Source of the DNA: Chamaecyparis obtusa
Lineage: Eukaryota > Streptophyta > Pinopsida > Cupressales > Cupressaceae
DNA length: 64,000 nucleotides
Reading direction: 5' to 3'
NCBI GenBank assembly: GCA_027943335.1
Contig: BSBK01002054.1
Coordinates: 508,501 to 572,500, forward strand
Numbering within the stretch: the first letter of the stretch is position 1; each line of letters starts with the position of its first letter. The position numbers and the translations under genes are program-made. Positions 25,835 through 37,637 of the stretch are shown here, piece by piece. Under the pieces are notes generated by a model, which worked only from the letters and a program-made list of their open reading frames with translations, was not told the origin of the DNA and made no database searches.

Positions 25835-26152
25835 TCACTTTCCTTGTTGATGATGTAAACTGTATGAAGCCCAACCACCACCTTGCTGATTGAAAATCAT
25901 GTTGCTAAGAATTTTGTTAAACTGTAAGGTGTCAAGTAAAAAGTATTGTCCCTTAAATAGACTTAGCTTGTCTATTTTGATTGTAATGAAAGGTTTCATA
26001 TCAGAAATCATATGTCCTTCCTGATCTTGACATCTGTTTAAAGTAATTATTCCAATGTGTATGTCAGGCTCATACCCAAGGGGAGCCTCAGTTAGGGGCA
26101 CATACACATTGAAATAATTACCTTCTTGCACATGGAATAAACACATTAGCAT
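25835..26152 (-). CDS. Unrecognised LTR-encoded frame upstream of the MOR1 fragment
   Basis: This minus-strand frame of 105 codons contains EGNYFNVYVPLTEAPLGYEP and DKLSLFKGQYFLLDTLQFN. The right LTR keeps its second half as an open frame (36659-36904) and its first half in broken form. I do not recognise a family. It could be a second captured host sequence, since it adjoins the MOR1 piece in the same direction, or ordinary LTR sequence that happens to be open. No expression signal is evident. Confidence 0.35.
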   Translation of the reverse strand: MLMCLFHVQEGNYFNVYVPLTEAPLGYEPDIHIGIITLNRCQDQEGHMISDMKPFITIKIDKLSLFKGQYFLLDTLQFNKILSNMIFNQQGGGWASYSLHHQQGK

Positions 26153-26712
26153 AAATATTTCTTTTCACAATGAAGGTATTTTGATTTCTTTACTTCAGAT
26201 TTAGGACAACCTTAAAAGGAAGCATAGGTAGAGTAGTTTTAGACAACTAGCCATTGCTTAGATCCATAATGGGATCTAACACCATTGCTCTCAATTTTAC
26301 AGTATTCAGGATCTTGCTGGGAGACTTGCAAAGATAGAACAAACATAGGAGCAACCAACCTCACCAATTATAACCAGTCAAAACAATAGGCAATGACTGG
26401 TTAACCTTGACCTATCTCTCTCCTATTCTATCTTTTAATGTTGTTTTAAATTTTTTGTAGAAATAGTAGGCTATACTCACAGATTGTGTGAGTCCTTTAG
26501 TCGAATTGATCTTAAATACATGTATCTATATTTTCAAATGAATGAAATCCAAAACTGTAGTTTATCATTGTTCAATACAAATGAAATGATTCTTTTCAGA
26601 ATTTTGCAATGCATTTTATCTTTGCTGGTTGTAAATCAAATAAATGAAGTTAATTGATTAAAAAATGTATCTTTTGTAGAAAAAATGCTAAGGTAGTGAA
26701 ATTTTGATAACA

Positions 26713-27311
26713 TTTTGGTGACCTCCGCTATGTGTATGCCTATTATACATGAAACCAGTAGCCTAAAACATTTCATTGGGCTTGGAGTCACTTCCAGATT
26801 TTATTTAAATTCTCTCTGAATGGGTGATTGTTGTTTTCAGTCCCGTGTGATTTGAATGATTCATAACGATGAAGTAGGCTCCCATTCATCATTATGAATG
26901 ATGTACATGACTCTTGGTTTAATATAAGGATGACTCAACTCATGACTGCAAAAACACCTAAACAAAAGGATTGTACAAAGCAGAGGAATGCTAGGTGTAT
27001 GTAGGTATCGTAACCAGGTAGTCACATTTATATATGTGTTGCATTAGGACACATGAATTTGTTCAACTTGCCATGTATGAGCACATGTATGAATGTGCCT
27101 AGTTGGCAATTGTATTTTCATGCAAGTAGGACTGTTATGTTTTCTACAGTTCTTCTGAAGACTTGGAAACTTTTATTGAAAGCAAGAAACACTAGGAAAA
27201 CCTAGGAAAAATGTGCATAACAACACTTAGGAAAACAACATAAAATCAAAACAATAGTGCAACCGCACTTTATTTGCAACCTACACTGATATTTACAAAG
27301 AACCTTGAAGA
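26713..27311. other. Element B 3' untranslated interior
   Basis: This is 0.6 kb between the end of integrase and the 3' LTR. No frame is supported. On the minus strand the bases before the LTR (CGGAGGTCACCAAAA) form only a weak polypurine tract. Confidence 0.6.
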
Positions 27312-28640
27312 TCATACCTCAAAACAATGTTTAAGGTGAATACCATTAATTGGTATAGGCAACACATTTTCCCCTTCAAGTGTTGACATTTGAAAAGTGT
27401 TATGTTCCTTGCATTCCGTAATCACAAATGAGCCTCCCCAAAATGAATCAAATTTAGTATGCTTACCTGGTTTGCTCTTAAATTCATCCCACTTGAGAAC
27501 AATGTCTTCCAAATTGAAATCTCTAGATTTTTCTTTTCTGTGAAAGCTTTTCTTAACTTGCATCTACTGAAAATCCATAGTTTACATTGCTTTCCTTTTA
27601 CTCTCCTCCAATTCCATCAATTGTGCATAATGCACTTGCATAGGATCTTCTTCCTCAAAAAGAACCAGCTGAGAGGCAAGATCAAGCGCTGACAACTCTG
27701 TTTCAATAGACAACCGAGCTTCCTTTCCATGTACTAACTAATAAGGTGAGTTTCCAATAATTTTCTTTGGAGTAATTCTATCTACCCATAAGGAAGCCTT
27801 CAACTTAGAATGTCAATCTCACTGATTCTCTTGAAGAGTTCTTTTGATAATTCTGATTAAGTTCTTATTTGTGGACTCTGCTAATCCATTACCTTGTGGA
27901 TAATAGTTGGAACTAGTATTGAGATGAATTCCATGCTTGAGTGTCCATTCAGTTACCTTCAAACCAATGAAAGTAAGCACATTATCAAAGATTATAGAGT
28001 CAGGAACTCCAAACCTGTTCACAATATCATCATAAAAATTTAGGACCGCTGTCTCATTTGCATCCTTTAGTGCTGTTGCCTTCATCTAGCATGTGAAATA
28101 ATTGGTGGCAATAATTATCCACTTGTGCCCTACACTGGATGGAGGATTGATAAGCCCTATAAAGTCAACACCCCACTTTTGAAAGGGTTGTTCTATCTTA
28201 ATTGGATGCAAAGGCAAAGCTAGCAACCTTTCTTTCCTTGCAAACATGGCGCATTTCACACACTTCCTTACATATGCATGATTGTCCTTAAAAATATTAG
28301 GCCAATAATAACCGCCTCTTAGGATTTTGTATGCAGTAGTCCTAGGGGAAAAATGGCCTCCTGAATGACCATCATGGAATTCATGCAAAATGTCTGCAAT
28401 CTGATCTGAATCAATGCATCTGAGAAGGACACCATTGTGATCCTTTTTGTATAATACATAGTTAAATAAGACAAAAGGAATTGATTGTAACCGATAATAC
28501 CTTCATTTTGCCTTGTCTAAATTTTTTGGACACTCACTGGTCTTCAAAAAATGAACCATATCTTGCAACCAACTCGCTGCCTTATCATCATCAGCTTCCT
28601 ACCAAGCAGCAAAATTGTATCTTCTTGTTCCTGAAGCTCT
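27312..28640 (-). pseudogene. pol: Element B integrase
   Basis: In minus-strand order: VLYKKDHNGVLLRCI, the zinc-binding domain with HEFHDGHSGGHF and CVKCAMF (HHCC complete, 28388-28230), the core Asp in WGVDFIGL (about 28165), the second Asp in IIFDNVLTFIG, and the core Glu in NGLAESTNKN (about 27880). The C-terminal domain runs to 27312 with VLKWDEFKSKPGKHTKFDS and GIHLKHCF. All catalytic residues are present. There are single stops near 28086, 27815, 27740 and 27565, and no chromodomain, unlike element A. In intact relatives this protein inserts the DNA copy. Confidence 0.88.
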
Positions 28641-29900
28641 AAAACCTAATTATCAACAATCTTCTCACATAGGCCTTTTCCTCTAACCAACTTGGTCACC
28701 TGAATATCCATGTCATACTCCATGACCCATGTTATCCAACCATATCTCTTTTCATTCAAGTCCTTACTGAGCAAAAATTCCTTCACACTAGGGTGTGCAA
28801 CCCTCAAATGAATCCTATTATGAGACAATAAGTGTCAAAATTTCTTGAGACTTTTTAGAACAACAAGGACATGTTTCTCCACAAAACTATATCTCTATTC
28901 ATAATCTTCTAAACCTTTGCTAAAAAAAGCTATTGGCTGCTCCAAACCTTCTGCATTTTGTTGTACCAACATTGTAGAAATAGTCTCATAACTACCATAT
29001 GCATACAAAATGAAATCCTTGCTAAAATTAGGATTTACTAAAGAAGGAGCTGCTGCTAAGGACTCTTTAATAACTTGAAAACTATCCTTGGCTTCTTTTG
29101 TCCAACTAAAAACAACATTCTTTTTTAGTAAGGCTATCAATGGCTTTAAAAAATCTGCAATGTTAGGCAAGAAATGCCTTACAAAATTAATTCTTCCAAT
29201 AAAGGACTGCAATCCAATCTTATGGTGTGGCAATGGTAACTCTAAAATTGCTGCTATCCTTTCTGGATCCACTGTGACCCCTTGCTTGGAAACAACATAA
29301 CCCAACAGTTTACCCTCATGAACAACAAAAACACATTTTTTAGGGTTTAATGAAACACCAAACTCTTTACAACACTAAAACATCTGCCTCAACTGACCAA
29401 GATGATCTATTTCCCTTTTAGAGTATACTGTGATATCATCAAGATAGACTAACACAAACTAATATATCAGATTACTAAATGCCATATCCATGGCTTTTTG
29501 GAACATTGCCCCTGCATTTGACAAACTGAAAGACATTCTCTTGTATGCCATGGTACCCCATTTAGTGGTAAAAGTGGTTTTATATTGATCTTCACTTCTA
29601 ACTAGAATATGGCTATACCCCGAATAACCATCTAACAAAGAAAAGTGTTCTAAACCAACAACATACTAAAGTATTTGTTCCATATAAGGAAGGGGATGCC
29701 TATCCTTCAAAGATGCTCTATTCAAATCTCTGAAATCTACACACAATCTCAGCTCCCCATTCTTCTTTCTGACATGAATGAGATTGGACACCCAACTAGT
29801 GTGTTTGATTGGGAAAATGATGCCACTCTCTATCAGCCTAAAAAATTCTTTTTGCATTAATGGCTCTAATTTGGGATTGACATGTCTTTGTCTTTGCCTT
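28641..29900 (-). pseudogene. pol: Element B reverse transcriptase with degenerate native RNase H
   Basis: From about 29860 downward the RT shows HTSWVSNLIHVRKKNGELRL, the LCVDFRDLNRA block, SLLDGYSGYSHI, TTFTTKWGTMAYKRMSF and the active site VLVYLDDITVYSK near 29440, with both Asp kept. The thumb and connection run through LGYVVSKQGVTVDPERIAA. The native RNase H follows (FILYAYGSYETIST, PIAFFSKGLEDYE, then to 28646), but the first catalytic Asp position is replaced, so it probably serves only as a connection domain, as in other elements with an added RNase H. Stops at about 29660, 29457, 29376, 28894 and 28835 break the frame. Confidence 0.9.
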
Positions 29901-30001
29901 ACAGGCTTGGCATTTGGCTCAAGTTCTATAGTGTGTTGTGCTAACTCAGGATTAAAACCTTTTAAATCACCATATTCCCATGTAAATACATCTACAAATT
30001 C

Positions 30002-30325
30002 CTAAAAAAGCTGAACATAGGACTCTTTTTCCAAGGGAGTACTTACCTTACCAAACTTTAAGCTTTTCCCTGGTGCAACCTCCAAACTTTCATAATAATC
30101 TTGAGAAACTAGTAAACCAGTTTTGTCCTTTTTACCTTGATCATCCAAGTTGAATATAGATTCTAAGGTAACCAAACCTTTAGGAAACTTGTTGGACTTC
30201 AACTGTATAACTTGATCCCCATACCGTTGTTGGATTTTTTTGCTAATTTGAGGCAACAAACTCATCTTATTCAAGAAAAAATTGTAAAATATGTTCATCA
30301 TGTTCAAAAACCTTCTAGTTAACAT
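30002..30325 (-). pseudogene. pol: Element B pol linker between the added RNase H and RT
   Basis: This is a polyprotein segment of 107 codons with NKFPKGLVTLESIFNLDD, typical of the stretch before RT in plant elements carrying an upstream RNase H. It continues with changes (stop near 30003) into EFVDVFTWEYGDLKGF, the usual RT approach. No catalytic motif is expected here. It ties the added RNase H to RT in one polyprotein. Confidence 0.75.
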
Positions 30326-30369
30326 TGTTATCAGGTATAGAAGGTTTGATAACTACCTTAATATGCTTG

Positions 30370-30780
30370 CTAAGAAAGGCTTTTTGAAATGCTATTTGGA
30401 ATGTCAAATTGAGCTCCAATAGCCGCTAAGCGATCTACATACTGATTCTTACTCCTTGGTATTGCTATAATATTGAAAGGCTCAAAATCCTTTATAGAGT
30501 TCCAAACTCTATGCTTATATGCCTTTAATTTGTCATTTTTAGCTACATTCAGGCCTCTAACCTGATTAACTATTAGCTCACTATCTCTGTATACCTTCAA
30601 AAGCTTGATCCCATGTTTTCTAGGCCATTCAAGGCCCTGAATCATACCTTCATACTCTGTTGCATTATTTGTACAGGAAAACACAAAGCAGAAAGCTGCA
30701 TAATACTTCTCACCATTAGGTGAAACCAACATTGCACCACTACCAACACCATTACTACTCAGTGAACCATCAAAATACAT
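30370..30780 (-). pseudogene. pol: Element B added (archaeal/plant-type) RNase H upstream of RT
   Basis: This open stretch of 136 codons starts MYFDGSLSSNGVGSGAMLV. Catalytic positions are visible in YFDGS (Asp), ATEYEGMIQGL (Glu), VYRDSELIV (Asp) and NQYVDRLAAIG (Asp), so the four acidic residues are intact although the native RNase H after RT is damaged. This domain removes RNA from RNA-DNA hybrids during reverse transcription. It lies between protease and RT rather than after the native RNase H as in element E. A known group of plant Tat-type elements has this order, so the arrangement supports lineage assignment rather than novelty. Confidence 0.9.
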
Positions 30781-30795
30781 TTCCCAAACACCATT

Positions 30796-31661
30796 CTATT
30801 TTTTAGAAGCACCTTCTACGTCCTTGACCAAATTTGGCATCACCAAACTAGGTTCTTGAAACATATAATTTCCTAAACCAACATCCACAAGGGAACTAGC
30901 TTCATTATTTAAGATGTTTTCTACTGCCCATTCATCCAATAAGATATCCAGAGTCTCACTAGCCTGAGTCTTAGATTTCAGAGTAGCATCATATTCATTA
31001 GAATCAAAGATTACACAATTAGCATTAATGACATTGGGCGTATATGGTTCTATGTGGTCCTTGGACAATAATCTAGATTGGATGGTTACTTTGGTACCAT
31101 ATTTGGTTCAAACAACATATGTGACCAATCAGATGAAAGGTAACCTCCTATCTTGGTAGTAAATTCTCTTGATAAACACAAAGAAAAATATAGAGGTAAA
31201 TCAATGACATAAATGTCTTGTGATATGGAGAAATTGGGACAAGCATGTAGGGTCAAACAAGCATATTTAATGAGACCTATTGTTTTGACAGCTGAACCAT
31301 CAAGCTACACTACACCTTTCTCTAACAGGTCATACTCCAACCCTAGCTGGTCTGCTATTTTCTTAGGCATAACAGAGCATGTAGCTCCACTGTCAACCAT
31401 ACAATTATGCACCAAATTGTTACCAATAATAAGGGAAATGTAAAACGGAGGAGGTTTTACATTCTTACCTTGAACTGCAGACATTTCCTTATTGCTGGCT
31501 TTCTTCTCATCACTTTGAATAGCAACATTAATTAAGACAGTTGCTGTATTTTGGTCAGCAAAAGTCACCTTAGAAATGATCTCCTCTTTTAGTGCCTTCT
31601 TCAAACTATCCACTTGACCTAGAATAGCCAAAGAATCCCACATGCTCATGGACACATTCAT
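30796..31661 (-). pseudogene. pol: Element B aspartic protease and downstream linker
   Basis: The protease core is at 31305-31661: PPFYISLIIGNNLVHNCMVD, then the active site VDSGATCSVMPKKIADQLG with Asp-Ser-Gly intact. A broken stretch (about 31070-31300) and an open linker (30796-31068) lead to the added RNase H. The active-site triad and the position after gag fit a retropepsin that processes the polyprotein. A stop at about 31303 interrupts the domain before its expected flap and helix region. Confidence 0.82.
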
Positions 31662-33517
31662 TTTCTTATGTTGTCTACAATGTTGAAATGAATAGCTAAG
31701 AATGTCCTATTATGTGTCTTGACAACTATTGAATCAACATCCTGTTGAGGCTCTTCTTTAGCTCGTACAACAAGAGTTTTCTTTAAAATGCTTGGAATTT
31801 GTGGAGATGATGAATCTGCAATTGCAGGTCCTTTATCTTTGCATGTTGATTGCTCCAACTCAAAGGATCTTTTCTTTGCTCGGGTATTGGCTACAATTGA
31901 TGATTCACCATTCAATCTGTAAAACTCCTCTCCTTGCCAGTTAAGAAACCTAGTCTCCATGGTGTGTATATCTTGCGGTTGTTCGGGCCCACTAGGAGGT
32001 GCATCCAATTGTGAGCTTGCAACATTTTGGACCATGAGGGCTTGATTGATCACCCCATTCGAATAAGTGGACTGATTATGTGCTTGATTGCATGGATAGC
32101 ACCAATCCGCCTCTGATATCAAGTTGTTTTGAGAAGGTACTATATCTCTAACTGGATTTGCAACATTTAATGGTGCTGGATTATATGGTTGGAAAGGCCT
32201 TTGATTAACATTTTTCCTTCCACCTTGGAAGTTACTTTGATATGGTTGCCTATTCTATTGAAATTATTGGCCTTGATTCTGATATTGTTGATTAAAACCT
32301 TGATTCTGCTATTGAAAAGCTAGCCTAGGACCTTGGTACTGCTTTTTCATACTTTTGAGTTCATTGCCCAAGGTCTGCAATATACTCTTTATCTTTTGTT
32401 GGCTGCTCTTAATTTCTTGCAGCTCATTTGATGGACCAACTACTATATTTTCATAACTTCTAGTAGTAGAACCAACTAGAATAATAGGTAAAGGAGCCAT
32501 TGGTGGTATATTAAGAGGCATATTCGACTGGATATTAGGAAAGTAAGGCATAAGGTGTCTAGGGGCTATTTTACCTTCTTGTATAAGGCTATTTTCAGCT
32601 CTAACAACAAGATTAAAAGCTTGTGGCAATGAGGTACCTCCCATAGACTGAATCATCACCAAAATTTCATTGTTCAAGCTCTTCAAGTAGTATAGAAAAG
32701 CATAATCTTCACTTGGTCTCACCGTCACTGGTATTCTATTCCATGTTTTCTGAAAATGGGAATTGAAATCTGTCATTTGCTCTTGTGGGGCTTTTTTAAT
32801 GGTTGTTAACTGTTCTACAAGTGACAAATGGTCTGACTTGTCTTCAAAAAATTTGGTGAAGGCATCACCCAATTCATCCCACGTGGAAATGGAGGCCACA
32901 GGTAAATTCCTAAACCATTCCAATGCTTTTCCTTTAAATGAAGCCGCCAATAATCTAACTGCAACATTATCTTGTATCACATGGTGAACATTACAGAGGG
33001 AAGCCACATCTCTAATGTGTTCAAAAGAGGTTGTTTGACTCTCCCCTATGAAGTTTGGTATCCCTTTCAAAGATGCTAAAGGTATGTCATTATGCGCAAC
33101 AAGGTTCAAGGGACTGCCTTGATCAAATGACACAAAAGCAAAGGCTCTAGGAACAACCATTGTACTAACTTGTGCTGAGGCACTTGCTGAAATACCACTG
33201 GAACTTGTTTGAAAAGTACTTGCTGCTGAAGCAAAAACAATACCAAAATTGGTCTGTGATACAGATATCTCAACAAAATTAGAATATTTTGTTCTTATAG
33301 TTGGTGATTTTGAATGCCTTAAAGATTTTTCTTTTTTCTCTGGCCTACCCCTTCTTATGTAAACTCTTGGAGGTGAAGATTGAACCCTCTTTGTATGTGG
33401 AGTTTGTTTGAGAGCTCTGCCCTTCCTTTTGGGTGTATCCAACTGCAGATATTCAAATGTACTTGAGCTTCTTGTCTCAATTTTTCTCATAAAAATGTAC
33501 TGTAAAACTGAAATCAT
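31658..33517 (-). pseudogene. gag: Element B gag
   Basis: The main open stretch is 402 codons (32309-33517). A basic N-terminal region (KRKGRALKQTPHTKRVQS) precedes a retrotransposon gag core with VRLLAASFKGKALEWFRNLP, WDELGDAFTKFFEDKSDHL, and DFNSHFQKTWNRIP. The C-terminal part is rich in Gln and Asn (about 32200-32300), is broken by stops, and continues at 31658-32122. There WCYPCNQAHNQ is a Cys/His patch where the nucleic-acid binding region is expected. The start used is the first Met after the primer site; its leader is about 130 bases. Of all coding parts in the window this is the best preserved. Confidence 0.88.
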
Positions 33518-33623
33518 TGTTCTTTCACCATGGAGTCACCAGATATACTTAATAATAACCTTCAAAAGGTCAATATTCACACTAACAGTATATCAAATCA
33601 ACATGAAATTGTAAATATGGACT

Positions 33624-33648
33624 TCTGTCCCACTAGGCGTGCCAAAAC
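33624..33648 (-). other. Element B primer binding site region
   Basis: Next to the LTR edge at 33649 the minus strand reads GTTTTGGCACGCCTAGTGGG. The TGGCACGCC start is the form expected of a tRNA-complementary primer site. I cannot name the tRNA with confidence. Confidence 0.65.
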
Positions 33649-36600
33649 TGTTAAGGCTAAAAATTTGCACCCTGTTAAACTACACAAGTTTAACAATTTT
33701 TCCTAACATGGGATTCATTTCTGCATGTGGGAAATGCATAACTTGAAATGAAACCTCTAGATTCTAGGCCAGTTCCTATAAGATGACCACCTATAACTCC
33801 TCAAAAAATAATCTAAACTTGTCGGGAAAGAGATATAAATTGCAAAAATGAACGTGCAAACTGAAAACTAGACTTAGGAAAACTAGGTGAAACACCAAAG
33901 AGATAGGAAATTGAGAAGATAATGACCTTTCTTTTTGGAAATTGTAAGTTCTATCACTGAAAATAAAGCACTTCTATTCTATATAGGTGTGCATAAATAT
34001 TTCATAATAAGGCCCTTTAATAGATTAACAAGGAGGATAAATTCTTCACATGAAGATCTTATGAATTTTGGACACAAATTATAACTTGTACACAACATAC
34101 ATTCATGGAACAAGGTAATAGTTGAGACAAAATATCAAGGAGTTATAAACTCACTCACTATTTCTATCAATCATTCACTTTAACACATAGCCACAAAAAG
34201 AAAGAAGGCCTGAACTTGATAGAAAAAACATACTCCAAAATGTTGTCAATATATATCAGTCTCCAAAAGAGTTACAAATTCTGCATAAATTGCCAAGGAC
34301 AAAAATATGTCACAAAAGCCCTCCTCTGCATAATCAGAACTGAAGAAAAAGTAATTCTAAAACTCCCTAAGTACAATCCACAACCCATTTTCGGATGCAA
34401 CAATAAAGCCTGAAAAATAGGACCTGAAACTCCCTCCAAAAAGCACCAATAGATTGAAAAATTCTAACCAAGTCATCAACAACCTTGGTGACTCACCAAA
34501 ACTACCCTCAAAAGCCTCAAATAGCCAATAAATGATCTTAAAAACCTCCTTGAAGTGCTCAATTTGACTCCCTAAATCTTCTCCAACTTCTCCTAGAAGG
34601 ACTCAACAAAGCTCTATATTCTCTCAAAATGTCTAAAGACTTAATCCATCTTCCTAAACAATCTCAAATTCATTAATACTTATGAATAAGTCATGAAGAC
34701 TTGGCCATCTCCACACATGCCATTTACATCTCATTAAGATATCTAATAATTGGTTCATAAAGCACCAAATTTTAAATTGAAAACACAAAAGATGTCACAA
34801 AGAAATAATACCATAATTAGATTTAAGATTTACCCTATATACTTATTCATATTTAAAATAGTAAAATCTATTTAACAAATATAAATAATAACTTATATTT
34901 GTTGAATAAATTTTAATTATTTTTGGAAAAAAATATTAATAAGTACCTAGGATACATTTTAGATTAGAATAAAAAAATACCATTTTGTTCTAAATGACTC
35001 AGCAAAAACATCTTGCACACAACAAGGCATAACCTTGTGTTGCCGTGGCAATGTGGGAAAACTCGACCCTACAATAGATATTTTCCAGATATGAAATATA
35101 ATATGAAATACTTTAGGGGTCAACAAAATGACCAACCCTAAAGTATAACACATCATTTGGTCTTTCTTGTGTGATCGAAAAGAAAGGGTCTCAAGCTAAA
35201 CGCTGCCACCATTAAAGGGTTTGTAACAAAGTTTATTCAAGGATTCAACTTCAAATGCCACCTCTTGCCTAAATGCGTGGCCATCATGGAGGAAAATCTG
35301 GGTTTGACTGGAACAAATGGTATGAAAACCCTTCACTTCTACAAATGCTTTTGTTTTTATTTTTCTCACTGTATGACCGCCATGGAAGAGGAGAAGAAAA
35401 CATTTACTTTTTCCTTTGTAGTTCATCCTTTTTCTTTTAAACATGGCATTTCTGCTCCTTTTCTGAGATCTGGATCGATATTCTATAAAAATGTGACACA
35501 TTTCTTTGAAAGAAAAAAATAAAAATGTTTCCTCTCTTTGCTATAAATTTGTGACATCCATATATGCCGTATTGTGAGATTTTGGCTTGTGACCATTACT
35601 GTTTGAGTAACTAGACTCTTTTACTATTGCTCCTTTGAAATCTGGATCTGGGCATCCTTGCTATTTTATAAAAGAAACTCTTTTCTTTTCTTTCATTAGT
35701 TACTGTCTTCTCCAAAAATGTTTTCTTATTCTGCAGGTCGCCATCCATGTCATGCTCTTGCTAAGAATTTTGGGATTCTTATGTTCTTTCATTATCTTAT
35801 AAAGCATGTCAAATATGAAATTTGGACCAAAAGCTTCGTACAATGCGGTAAGGCACTGCATGGCCTGAATATGAGTTTTAATATTTGCAACACCTTATGC
35901 TGAACTTGCACATTTTGGTCACCCCAACGAGGGAGCACATACACTAAACGAACTAGTATTTCAGCATGCTGGTCAAGATCTTTTAAAATTTCAACTATCT
36001 CCTTCAATGAGTTCATTGCTTCAATACGCTCCTTTCATATTGTACTCTTTAAATTTAAAAGCACTTCCTCTTGGAATATGGACCCAACCCTTCCTTCAAT
36101 TTCTTCCAAGCTCATTTCCCTTGGCTCAATATCTTCAACAACTTCAATTATAGCTACAGCCTTGCTCTGTTTAGTATCATCAACCTTCTTCCCTGTGCTC
36201 TTTTTTGCACTTTGTGTGTTTAGAGAAACACAGATCTTTCCACTTGATCACTAGCAGCTGATCTTTTTACAAACCCATTCTCATCAGCCTATGAAGGTGA
36301 GGAACTATAAACACTAGGAATTGCTCATAATGTACCCAAAGGTAGACTAGGCACTTGAACATTCCTGCTGAATGCAATCATTTCACTAAGTTTATTTCTT
36401 CTCACATCATCTAGCTTTTCTAGGGATCTTTCAAGAGACTTTATACCAATTAATCTTAGCAATTGTTGCTAGTGCATAAAATGAAGCATCTTGTACATCT
36501 GGTGTACCATCATTTAGACATGAAGGGACTTTGTTCTTTCTTGCAAGTTTAACATCCCCGCATTATGTCCACAACTCTATCACTAGCACTTTTTTCCTTG

Positions 36601-37637
36601 CTAAATGGCTCCCAAAACACTACTTTAAAATCTGCACAACAGTCACCACAACAACTGGTTAATAACATGTTCCTATAAAAACAAATGACACATTATAGAA
36701 AATTGAACACCACTTTTCCAGCCCACCTCCAGCTTGTTTGCACTTTCCTTGTTGATGATGTAAACTATATGAAGCCCAACCACCACCTTGTTGATTGAAA
36801 ATTATGTTGCTAAGAATTTTGTTAAACTGTAAGGTGTCAAGTAAAAAGTATTGTCCCTTAAATAGACTTAGCTTGTCTATTTTTATTGTAATGAAAGGTT
36901 TCATATCAGAAATAATATGTCCCTTAAATATTTTTTATTTCTTTCCTGATCTTGACACCTGTTTAAAGTAATTATTCCAATGCGTATGTTGGGCTCATAC
37001 CCAAGGAGAGCCTCGGTTAGGGGCACATACACATTGAAATAATTACCTTCCTACACATGGAACAAACACATTAGCATAAATATTTCTTTTCACAATGAAG
37101 GTATTATGATTTCTTTACTTCAGATTTAGGACAGCCTTAAAAGGCAGCATAGGCAGAGTAGTTTTAGACAACCAGTCATTGCTTAGATTCATAATGGGAT
37201 CTAACACCATTGATCTCAATTTTGCAGGATTCGGGAGCTTGCTGGGAGACTTGTAAAGATGGAACAAACTCAGGAGAAGCCAACCTCACCAATTATAACT
37301 AGTCAAAGAAACATGCAATGACTGGTTAACCTTGACCTGTCTCTCTCCTATTCTGTCTTTTAATGTTGTTTTAAATTTTTAGGAGAAATAGTAGGCTATA
37401 CTCACGGCTTGTGTGAGTCCTTTAGTCGAATTGATCTTAAATACATGTATCTATATTTTCAAATGAATGAAATCCAAAACTCTATTTTATCATTGTTCAA
37501 TACAAATGAAATGATTCTTTTCAAAATTTCACAATGCATTTTATCTTTGCTGGTTGTATATCAAATAAATGAAGTCAATTGATTCAAAAATGTATCTTTT
37601 GTAGCAAAAATGCTAAGGTAGTGAAATTTTGATAACA
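33649..37637 (-). repeat. Element B 5' LTR (right copy)
   Basis: This 3.99-kb copy pairs with 22732-26712. A minus-strand TATA-like CTATATAG lies near 33979-33986, about 330 bases from the primer site, so transcription could start near 33950 and run left into gag. The copy contains the second MOR1-like fragment. Confidence 0.93.
35738..36545 (-). pseudogene. MOR1: Captured MOR1/GEM1 (XMAP215 family) fragment in element B's right LTR
   Basis: This is the partner of 24820-25645 in the other LTR. The minus-strand frame 36016-35792 reads NSLKEIVEILKDLDQHAEIL then RLVYVLPRWGDQNVQVQHKV, a TOG-type helix pair. Here Gln remains where the left copy has a stop. The EDIEPREMSLEEIEGRVGS block is kept near 36120. 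The gap between NVQVQ and DIKTHIQ-like sequence is also present, so the deletion predates the element's insertion. The fragment is too short and broken to make a MOR1 protein. It could still produce RNA matching the host gene. Confidence 0.83.

Larger units (their letters stand above)
22732..26712 (-). repeat. Element B 3' LTR (left copy)
   Basis: This 3.98-kb copy pairs with 33649-37637 over its whole length. A minus-strand TATA-like CTATATAG lies near 23065-23072, about 340 bases from the inner end, a sensible distance for a retrotransposon promoter. The copy holds a MOR1-like gene fragment at 24820-25645 and an unrecognised frame at 25835-26152. Confidence 0.93.
22732..37637 (-). mobile_element. 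Element B: complete Tat-type Ty3/gypsy element nested in element C
   Basis: The two LTRs (22732-26712 and 33649-37637) both begin TGTTAAGGC and end GATAACA. The flanks are ACAAC and ACCAC, a 5-bp target duplication with one change. The 6.9-kb interior, read on the minus strand, holds gag, protease, an added RNase H, RT, a degenerate native RNase H and integrase. The added RNase H before RT, with loss of the catalytic Asp in the native one, is known in one group of plant Tat-type elements. The LTRs differ by roughly 3-5% by eye, so it is older than A and younger than C. Each LTR carries a fragment of a host gene. Confidence 0.92.

Noticed and set aside
30370..30780. RNase H upstream of RT as a novel architecture
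   Set aside because: A known group of plant Tat-type polyproteins has this order, so it is reported as a comparative point only.
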